Origin: JANRLJ01 sp033762735
GTDB taxonomy: Bacteria > Chloroflexota > Anaerolineae > Aggregatilineales > Phototrophicaceae
Direction of reading: 5' to 3'
NCBI GenBank assembly: GCA_033762735.1
Contig: JANRLJ010000060.1
Coordinates: 1-28,437, forward strand
DNA length: 28,437 nucleotides
Shown: positions 23,486 through 28,437 of the stretch, in pieces
Layout of the letters: every line of letters begins with the position of its first letter
How positions within the stretch are numbered: position 1 is the first letter of the stretch
Notes under the pieces: generated by a model
Told to the model about the DNA's origin: nothing
Database searches by the model: none
What the model saw: only the letters and a program-made list of their open reading frames with translations
Made by a program: the position numbers and the translations under genes

Positions 23486-23887
23486 TTATTCCAGCTCAAC
23501 AGGCTCATAGGACGACAGCGCAATACGGTTGCCTTCGCAGTCGAGGACGTTGATATAGCGCACACCGTCGCCCATATTCACGATTTCGCCATCGACCGTG
23601 CCGCCATAGGTGCGGATATGGTTCAGCGCGGTATCCAACGCCTGATGGGTGTCCACATGAAAGTTCACGACCGCGCCGCCGTCGGCTGGTTTATGCAGCG
23701 GGGATTTCACCAGAGACACGCCCGGGCTGCGGAGGCTTTTTTCCGACGGCAGCAGCACGGCGATCTGCTGGGGCGGCTCATCATAAATCGGCGTGTCCGT
23801 CAGGCCGAAGACCGCGCGGTAAAAGACCAGGGCGCGGTCGAGATTGCTGACAGGGATTTCAATCCACGAAGGGTAGAGCGAGGGCAT
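23486..23887 (-). CDS. VOC-family (glyoxalase/bleomycin-resistance-like) protein
   Basis: This 133-residue protein has the paired beta-alpha-beta-beta-beta modules of the vicinal oxygen chelate fold. The first module opens with PSWIEIPVSNLDRALVFYRAVFGL, the second with AVVNFHVDTHQALDTALNHIRTYGG and closes with GVRYINVLDCEGNRIAL. Such proteins bind a divalent metal and act as lyases, dioxygenases or antibiotic-sequestering proteins; the subtype cannot be told here. A longer open frame runs from 23938, but the ATG at 23887 starts right before the first strand and has AAAGG upstream. The FYRAVFGL helix and GN near the end are characteristic. It lies downstream of nothing related and may be a stand-alone gene. 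Confidence 0.88.
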   Translation of the reverse strand: MPSLYPSWIEIPVSNLDRALVFYRAVFGLTDTPIYDEPPQQIAVLLPSEKSLRSPGVSLVKSPLHKPADGGAVVNFHVDTHQALDTALNHIRTYGGTVDGEIVNMGDGVRYINVLDCEGNRIALSSYEPVELE

Positions 23888-23983
23888 GGAAGGACCTTTC
23901 TTCAAGACGAGATTGAACCAATAAGAGGCAGAGGACACCGAAAATTTTATCAGATCACCTCATTGTGAAGATCTATGACCACG

Positions 23984-23996
23984 CATAAGCGTTATG
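23984..23996. promoter_or_regulatory. CATAA-GCG-TTATG palindrome, candidate operator
   Basis: Five-base inverted arms flank GCG, with a core like that of the palindrome at 5975-5988. It lies in the AT-rich spacer between the VOC gene and the divergent zinc-ribbon gene. TATAAT at 24019-24024 is a possible -10 of the latter, without a good -35. Confidence 0.3.
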
Positions 23997-24104
23997 GAGG
24001 ACAAATTGAAATATTTTCTATAATAAGTTCTTGGATATCTTATCTTTTGACGTTACACTAACGTTGAACAAGCATTTCCAGCATTATGACGAAGGCTACA
24101 GACT

Positions 24105-24710
24105 GTGGATATTGCGATTTTCCTTGCACAAGCGACGCCGAATTCAGGCGGCTCGACGATCCTTTCCATCTTCTATTCCATCCTTTCCATTGCTTATGTC
24201 GTGGGTGCAGTGCGTACCTTCTCCCGGTGGTTGAAGAAAAAGCCGTTTGATCTTGCTGATAAAGTCATTATCGCCTTCTCCATTCCAATTGTGATCGTGA
24301 TCGTGATCTTTATGGTCATGGTGCAGGCACAGGGCAGCAGCAAAAACAGATCGACAGCTTCCAAACCTATACAGGTCAAAAAACCGCAGTCTGTACCGAT
24401 TAATACCGCGACAAAGGTGGTCACGCCGCAACCTCAGCAGAAGATCGTAACAACCTCGCAACCGTCCTTGCGTACCTGCCCACAGTGTTCGGGGCAGGGA
24501 AAAGTATCCCGAAAACAGTCAGTGCCTTGCACTCATTGCAATGGCAAAGGGGGAACGGACAAGAACATCTCAGGGTGGGATCATCAACATAATACTCAAG
24601 TCAGTTATAACGAATTTATCAAATGCCGTTACTGCGGCGGTACGGGTAGTGAAACCAGGATGACTCAGGTCAACTGCTCTAAATGCAACGGACTCGGCAA
24701 AATTCGATAA
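24105..24710 (+). CDS. Membrane-anchored zinc-ribbon protein with four CxxCxGxG motifs
   Basis: This 201-residue protein starts at GTG 24105 (GAAGG about ten bases upstream). The N-terminus carries two hydrophobic helices (about residues 18-37 and 54-74), separated by a basic loop RTFSRWLKKKPF. A Pro/Gln/Thr/Lys-rich linker (about 78-122) leads to a cysteine-rich domain with four DnaJ-like motifs: CPQCSGQG (C125/C128), CTHCNGKG (C142/C145), CRYCGGTG (C174/C177), CSKCNGLG (C191/C194). Eight cysteines would bind two zinc ions as in the DnaJ zinc-finger region, which handles unfolded proteins or thiol chemistry. There is no J-domain or C-terminal DnaJ domain, so this is not a J-protein. No function is assigned; a chaperone-like or zinc-binding partner at the membrane is conceivable. 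Codon usage is less GC-rich than in neighbours. Confidence 0.82.
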   Translation: MDIAIFLAQATPNSGGSTILSIFYSILSIAYVVGAVRTFSRWLKKKPFDLADKVIIAFSIPIVIVIVIFMVMVQAQGSSKNRSTASKPIQVKKPQSVPINTATKVVTPQPQQKIVTTSQPSLRTCPQCSGQGKVSRKQSVPCTHCNGKGGTDKNISGWDHQHNTQVSYNEFIKCRYCGGTGSETRMTQVNCSKCNGLGKIR

Positions 24711-24723
24711 GGCAAATATCCTT

Positions 24724-25890
24724 TCATTTCCCAGCGTTGACTTGCAGCAGATACCCTAGTCGAAGCGCTGCCCGCTCCACCAGTTCGTCGGCGCGGGCAA
24801 TCGCTTCATCGAGCGTCATCGGCTTGACCACCGTCGGCAGCACCGCCGTGATTCCGGCCTCATGCAGCAAGTCGTCGTCCGTGTTCAGGCCACCCACAAT
24901 TGCCACTGTCGGCACTCCGTATTCCCGTGCCAGCCGCGCCACACCAATCGGCCCCTTGCCGTAGATCGTCTGCGAGTCCATCTGCCCCTCGCCCGTTACG
25001 ACCAGATCCGCCGTCGCCAGTTGTTCCCGAAAGTGGTTGTGCTTCAGCAGCAGTTCAATCCCCGACTGAATCTTCCCGCCCAGAAAAGCCATTAACCCGG
25101 CGGCAAACGCGCCCGCTGCTCCGCCGCCCGGCGTGGTCATCACATCGATTCCAAGCTGCTCCTTCACCAGCGTGAAGAAGTGTCGCAGATTGGCTTCCAG
25201 TACCGCGACATCGTGTGCAGAAGCCCCTTTCTGCGGGCCGAAAACGGCTGCCGCGCCTTCTTCGCCAAGTGCCGGATTCTCTACATCAGTCGCCACGATG
25301 ATTTCGCATTCATGCCAGCGTGGATCAAGAGCGCTTACGTCAATCTGTCGGATGCGGAGCAAATCTCCACCGCCAATTCCTGCCGGGAGCGGCTGCCCGG
25401 TATCGTCCAGATAACGCACACCAAGCGCCTGCAAGCAACCCGCGCCCCCATCGACCGTCGCGCTGCCACCCATCCCGACGATAAAGCGGCTTGCGCCATG
25501 TTCGAGCCCAGCCTGCATCAGTTGGCCGGTGCCAAATGTGCTTGCCTTCAGCGGATCAAGTGAATCGCGGGGGATCAGTTCCAGCCCAGAGGCCAGTGCC
25601 ATTTCGATGACAGCGGTCGAACCATTGGCGATCAGTCCAAGCTGCGATGGAACTTTTTTTCCAATTGGATTGTCTACTATAATATGAATACGCTGACTAC
25701 GAAGCTCTTTATTGTTGACAGACTCAGCCGCAAGGAAGGCATCAAGTGTTCCATTTCCCCCGTCCGCGATGGGCAGCAGCAGATACGTCGCTTCCAGTCC
25801 CGACCGCTGCAACCCTCGCTGCATCGCCGCTGCCGCAGTCTGCGCTGACAAACTGTGCTTGTATGCGCCTGGAGCGATTAGAATTCGCAT
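24724..25890 (-). CDS. Glycerate kinase (GlxK/GarK type)
   Basis: This 388-residue protein belongs to the type I glycerate kinase family, phosphorylating D-glycerate to a phosphoglycerate in glyoxylate, glycerate or serine metabolism. Supporting segments are MRILIAPGAYKHSLSA at the N-terminus, PIADGGNGTLDAF (40-52), MGGSATVDGGAGCLQALG, ATDVENPALGEEGAAAVFGPQKGA, TPGGGAAGAFAAGL and VVTGEGQMDSQT. The order matches the family. Two positions depart from the consensus I remember: ADGGEGT is ADGGNGT here and GGSATNDGG is GGSATVDGG. The length is standard. It is convergent with the zinc-ribbon gene, 13 bp apart. No glyoxylate-pathway neighbour is present. Confidence 0.92.
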   Translation of the reverse strand: MRILIAPGAYKHSLSAQTAAAAMQRGLQRSGLEATYLLLPIADGGNGTLDAFLAAESVNNKELRSQRIHIIVDNPIGKKVPSQLGLIANGSTAVIEMALASGLELIPRDSLDPLKASTFGTGQLMQAGLEHGASRFIVGMGGSATVDGGAGCLQALGVRYLDDTGQPLPAGIGGGDLLRIRQIDVSALDPRWHECEIIVATDVENPALGEEGAAAVFGPQKGASAHDVAVLEANLRHFFTLVKEQLGIDVMTTPGGGAAGAFAAGLMAFLGGKIQSGIELLLKHNHFREQLATADLVVTGEGQMDSQTIYGKGPIGVARLAREYGVPTVAIVGGLNTDDDLLHEAGITAVLPTVVKPMTLDEAIARADELVERAALRLGYLLQVNAGK

Positions 25891-25949
25891 AAGTCCTCAA
25901 TTTTCCCACAATTCATTGGGATAAAAGTAATATTTTCATGAAGTGTAAA

Positions 25950-25979
25950 TTAACTTATATTTATTTTATGTGTTATGAT
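25950..25979 (+). promoter_or_regulatory. Putative extended -10 promoter for the orphan receiver at 26079
   Basis: TATGAT at 25974-25979 is preceded by TG one base upstream (extended -10). TTAACT at 25950-25955 lies 18 bp further upstream as a partial -35 match. The leader to the start codon would be about 95 nt. Confidence 0.4.
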
Positions 25980-26078
25980 GGCAGTGAAAGCTTTAATCGT
26001 CATCGTAAGTTTTTTACCACTGCACAAACAACCATTCTTGCTGATGTCACACCGGATTTAAAGGACAAAGGAATAACA

Positions 26079-26489
26079 ATGTCAAACGAAGTCTGGGCGC
26101 TTGTCGTGGAGGACGACGCCCACAACCTGATCGCGATCACCTCGCTGCTCAAGGAACTCGATATTCGCTACAAACGCAACACAACGGGGGCTAAAGTTGC
26201 CGAGCAAATCGACAGTATGCACCCCCGCCCGGCGTTTGTGCTGCTGGATATGGACCTTCCTGAAGGGGATGCGATCTCAATTGCGCAGGAGATACGCCGC
26301 AATCCCTACACGGCGCATATCCCGGTCGTGGCAATTTCAGAACAATTCACCAATCGTTTCCGTCAGCGTCATCGCGACCTGGGCTTTACTGCATTCCTGC
26401 TTAAGCCCCTGCCGCGCAACGACTTCAAGGAAATTGTTGCCAATCTGATCGGCACGGATCCGACTAGTCAGGAACCAAAGCATCAGTAA
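26079..26489 (+). CDS. Single-domain response regulator
   Basis: This 136-residue lone receiver has acidic residues E11/D12/D13 in LVVEDDA, phosphoacceptor D57 in VLLDMDLPEGDA, S87 in VAISEQF in the Thr/Ser position, and K109 in FLLKPLPRNDF. There is no output domain. An upstream open frame to 25938 is rejected: AAAGGA lies six bases before the ATG at 26079 and the protein then starts at the receiver. The neighbouring genes (glycerate kinase, beta-propeller lipoprotein) give no obvious partner, so it is an orphan. Loss of the usual LM-P-x-M-x-G motif after D57 (DLPEGDA here) suggests a somewhat divergent receiver. Confidence 0.9.
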   Translation: MSNEVWALVVEDDAHNLIAITSLLKELDIRYKRNTTGAKVAEQIDSMHPRPAFVLLDMDLPEGDAISIAQEIRRNPYTAHIPVVAISEQFTNRFRQRHRDLGFTAFLLKPLPRNDFKEIVANLIGTDPTSQEPKHQ

Positions 26490-26494
26490 CCGCT

Positions 26495-27781
26495 CTACCC
26501 TTCCGCCCAGACCACCGAGCCGATGCTGCCTTCGGAAAGCGCGGTGATCTGGCGGGACTCGCCGCTGGACAGATCGACTACAAAAATCTGTTCCTGCGCT
26601 GGGTTGGCTGGATCAAGCCCAATATAGGCCATCTGCTGCGCATCGGGACTGAAGATGGCGCGGGCAAATGTTTGCTGCCCGGTGACGAGGGTCAGAATAC
26701 GCTGCTGTTCACTGTCATAAAAATTGACAACAGCGTCTTCTGAGATCAGCAGATAACGCCCGTCGCCGCTCCATTCCACCCGATGTATCAGGGCACCGGG
26801 CAGTGATCGTTCGGCTAACAGTTCCGAAGGATTACTGACATCCAGTTCGACCACCCGCCCGCCGCTGGCGCCAGTCTCAAAGTCGAGATCCGCCCTCAGT
26901 ATGGTCAGCATTGTCGGCTGACCAGGACGAAAGCGCAGATTGAAGTCACTGCCCAAGCCGCTTACTTCTGTCAGCGCTGGCGAGCGCTGTCCGGTGGCAA
27001 CGTCCACACTATAGACCACGCCATCACTGAAAAAGAGACGAGTCCCATCTGGCGACCAGACCACTTCCCGCGCCAGTGTACTGTCCAGACTCAACACTTC
27101 CCGCTGATTATTCCCGGTTGGGCAGGTATTGCTGCCTGCGATGACAGCGGTGAAAAGATCGACGGGCGAATCCGGTGACTGCCCCGCGAACCATGCCAGC
27201 CGTTGACTGTCTGCACTCCACGCCGCCCCACGTACTTCTGCAAAACCCAGGCAGGACACCTGCTGGCGATAGGTGCCGTCGAGACTGCTGACGTAGACCT
27301 CGCGGGCGCTTCCATTGCCCGGCGCGACATAGGCCAGCAGCAGACCGTCGGGAGACAGGCTCAAATCCGTGATCGGCTGTCCGACGCCGAAGGTGACGAT
27401 CAAACGACTGTCGCGCGTCGCCACATCGACCGCCGCAATCGAATCGCCTGCATAGATGTAGTAAATCGTCCCCAGGCTGGGCACTGCGGTGGCGGTAGGT
27501 AGCGGGGCAGGAGTTGCGGTCGGCCCGATGGTACTGGTAGGCACGGGCGTCCAGCTTGGGGGGAGGGTGATTATCCCACGCACTATCGCGGTGGATGTGG
27601 CATCGGGTGTTGCTTCCGCAGTACCGACTGTCTCCACGCTGACGCGCGTCGGCACAGCAGGCGCGGCACCGCTACCGTCGCAGCCGACCAGCACAAGCAG
27701 CAGCACGAACACCCCTGCGGTTCGTTTTAAGCATCCAGCCACAAGCGAAAGCCCCGCGATCTGTGTTAAACTCGGCGTCAT
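26495..27781 (-). CDS. TolB/WD40-like beta-propeller lipoprotein
   Basis: This protein of about 428 residues has a hydrophobic stretch ending in LVLVGC, a lipobox whose cysteine (residue 34 from this start) would be lipidated. A Thr/Pro-rich spacer (TPVPTSTIGPTATPAPLPTAT) follows, then a beta-propeller of TolB/WD40-PD40 type with repeated SPDG and WSxDxxRLxxx units (LSLSPDGLLLAYVA, AWSADSQRLAWFA, VWSPDGTRLFFSDG, EWSGDGRYLLIS, IFSPDAQQMAYIG). It is expected to be tethered outside the membrane and to bind a partner or ligand; no catalytic site is seen. The frame is open to 27844. The ATG at 27781 follows a TATAAT (27794-27789, minus strand) by eight bases and might be leaderless. A GTG at 27742 would give a conventional 20-residue lipoprotein signal. 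The start is therefore uncertain. Confidence 0.85.
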   Translation of the reverse strand: MTPSLTQIAGLSLVAGCLKRTAGVFVLLLVLVGCDGSGAAPAVPTRVSVETVGTAEATPDATSTAIVRGIITLPPSWTPVPTSTIGPTATPAPLPTATAVPSLGTIYYIYAGDSIAAVDVATRDSRLIVTFGVGQPITDLSLSPDGLLLAYVAPGNGSAREVYVSSLDGTYRQQVSCLGFAEVRGAAWSADSQRLAWFAGQSPDSPVDLFTAVIAGSNTCPTGNNQREVLSLDSTLAREVVWSPDGTRLFFSDGVVYSVDVATGQRSPALTEVSGLGSDFNLRFRPGQPTMLTILRADLDFETGASGGRVVELDVSNPSELLAERSLPGALIHRVEWSGDGRYLLISEDAVVNFYDSEQQRILTLVTGQQTFARAIFSPDAQQMAYIGLDPANPAQEQIFVVDLSSGESRQITALSEGSIGSVVWAEG

Positions 27782-27788
27782 CGAAACC

Positions 27789-27794
27789 ATTATA
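27789..27794 (-). promoter_or_regulatory. Putative -10 box directly before the beta-propeller gene
   Basis: On the minus strand TATAAT ends eight bases before the ATG at 27781, so transcription from it would begin at or beside the start codon. No good -35 is seen. Confidence 0.35.
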
Positions 27795-27849
27795 AAGCGC
27801 AAGCGGGCGAGAAGGCGACCTGTGACATAAAGGGGGCAGCGCAAACACC

Positions 27850-28158
27850 ATGTATTCGCTGGGCATCACTGTCCATATCAAACCGGAGCATGTGGCGGAA
27901 TTTATCGAATTCACGCGGGAAATCGTCGTGCAGAGCCGTCTGGAGCCGGGCTGCCTGTGGTTCGATCTGCTGCGCTCGGAGCATGACCCTTCCATCTTCA
28001 CCTCATATGAAGCTTACCGCAGCGAGGCGGATTATCAAGAGCATCTGCGCCAGCCCTATATTCGCGCCTGGCTGGAACGAGCGCGTCCGTTGATGGCTGC
28101 TGGCGGCGTAATCTATCCCAGCCATACCAATCTGTACCCGAACAATCCCGAACGGTAA
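27850..28158 (+). CDS. Antibiotic biosynthesis monooxygenase (ABM)-domain protein
   Basis: This 102-residue protein covers a single ABM/dimeric alpha-beta barrel domain: first strand YSLGITVHIKPEHVAEFIEFTREIVVQSRLEPGCLWFDLLRSEHDPSIFTSYEAYRSEADYQEHL summarised as strand (residues 2-10), helix (12-29), E-PGC-WFDLL strand (32-42), F-x-x-YEAYRSEADYQEHL helix (50-67), and a final GGVIYPSHTNLY strand. The EPGC...FDLL and YEAYRSEADYQEHL phrasing is characteristic. Relatives are small oxygenases such as YgiN-type quinol monooxygenases; others are heme-handling or of unknown role. The metal- or cofactor-free chemistry of the family cannot be confirmed here. AGGGGG lies about 15 bases before the ATG, farther than ideal. 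It is divergent from the beta-propeller gene. Confidence 0.88.
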   Translation: MYSLGITVHIKPEHVAEFIEFTREIVVQSRLEPGCLWFDLLRSEHDPSIFTSYEAYRSEADYQEHLRQPYIRAWLERARPLMAAGGVIYPSHTNLYPNNPER

Positions 28159-28180
28159 AAAGGATAGAAGTTACGCAGTT

Positions 28181-28325
28181 GCCCTCACCCCCCCACGCGA
28201 ACTTGTTCGCGCCCCCTCTCCCGACCGCTTCGGTCGCTGCGCTTAGGGAGAGGGGGAGAAAAAACGGGAAGCGTGTAAGTCCCTCTCCCGGAGGGTGAGC
28301 GCCTCTTGCAGAGGGATTTAAGGGT
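28181..28325. repeat. MITE-like GC-rich palindromic repeat block
   Basis: The block begins gccctcacccc and contains nested inverted repeats: CGCGAAC/GTTCGCG (28196-28211), GACCG/CGGTC (28223-28235), and the 11-base arms CCCCCTCTCCC (28212-28222) and GGGAGAGGGGG (28246-28256) enclosing it. A further CCTCT/AGAGG stem occupies 28302-28314. The layout of ccctctccc and gggagaggg boxes recalls non-coding mobile repeats common in Chloroflexota and cyanobacteria. It lies between the ABM gene and the truncated gene at the right edge. No transposase is contained. Confidence 0.6.
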
Positions 28326-28334
28326 TGTCCGGTA

Positions 28335-28437
28335 TTAAATGATGAGCGTTTCAAGGGCGCCATCTTCACGTCCGAGGATGCGATTGATTAGGATACCGAT
28401 ATTGTAAGCGGCTGAAATCGCAGCCAGGCGAGTGATC
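28335..28437 (-). CDS. C-terminal fragment of an unidentified protein
   Basis: The minus strand is open from the right window edge to a TAA at 28335-28337. It encodes 33 residues (beginning ITRLAAISAAYNIGILIN and ending GALETLII) with the composition of real protein: a hydrophobic helix followed by a basic turn (NRILGRED). The start lies outside the window. I do not recognise the family from so short a tail. Its position next to a mobile-type repeat makes a transposase conceivable but unproven. Confidence 0.5.
   Translation of the reverse strand, partial: ITRLAAISAAYNIGILINRILGREDGALETLII

Noticed and set aside
24105..24710. DnaJ co-chaperone
   Set aside because: There is no J-domain with HPD motif and no C-terminal substrate domain; only the CxxCxGxG repeats are shared.

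Overview
The window looks like chromosomal DNA of a moderately GC-rich member of the Chloroflexota, probably an Anaerolineae-like lineage. This is inferred from gene content and style, not from a marker gene. The signs are secreted or lipidated proteins with Pro/Thr-rich linkers, two small deazaflavin/F420-type oxidoreductases side by side, a LysM exoprotein, many response regulators without output domains, a RIO-type kinase with DNA-encoded hairpin-rich leader, and short palindromic intergenic repeats. I see no rRNA, tRNA, CRISPR array, phage module or complete insertion sequence.

Layout: positions 1-2229 carry a truncated PPOX/F420-type oxidoreductase, a DDN-like deazaflavin oxidoreductase and a receiver-histidine kinase. 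2436-4078 hold a four-LysM exoprotein and a translationally coupled pair (small RHH-like protein plus HNH nuclease). 4085-5930 is a probable two-gene operon of a secreted PHB-depolymerase-like esterase and an ADP-ribosylglycohydrolase. 6041-10017 contain proB and proA, the first two steps of proline synthesis from glutamate, separated by an opposite-strand PaaK-like adenylate-forming enzyme. 10111-14378 form a signalling block: an orphan receiver, a DagK-type lipid kinase, a second receiver, and a coupled membrane histidine kinase/receiver pair with long disordered tails.

14572-17256 hold two tandem paralogous secreted proteins of unknown function. 17427-22253 carry a GNAT acetyltransferase, a RIO kinase behind a strong promoter and a roughly 435-nt structured leader, a nitrilase-family amidohydrolase and malQ. 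22373-28158 carry a MerR/GyrI-like regulator, a VOC protein, a membrane-anchored zinc-ribbon protein with four CxxCxGxG motifs, a glycerate kinase, another orphan receiver, a TolB/WD40-like lipoprotein and an ABM-family monooxygenase. The right edge holds a MITE-like repeat and the C-terminus of an unidentified protein.

No single large new system is obvious. The best candidates for something undescribed are the RIO-kinase leader with its 19-codon ORF, the HNH/small-protein module, the tandem secreted CGNLS-motif paralogs, the membrane-anchored zinc-ribbon protein, and a sensor kinase whose H-box lacks histidine at the canonical position.
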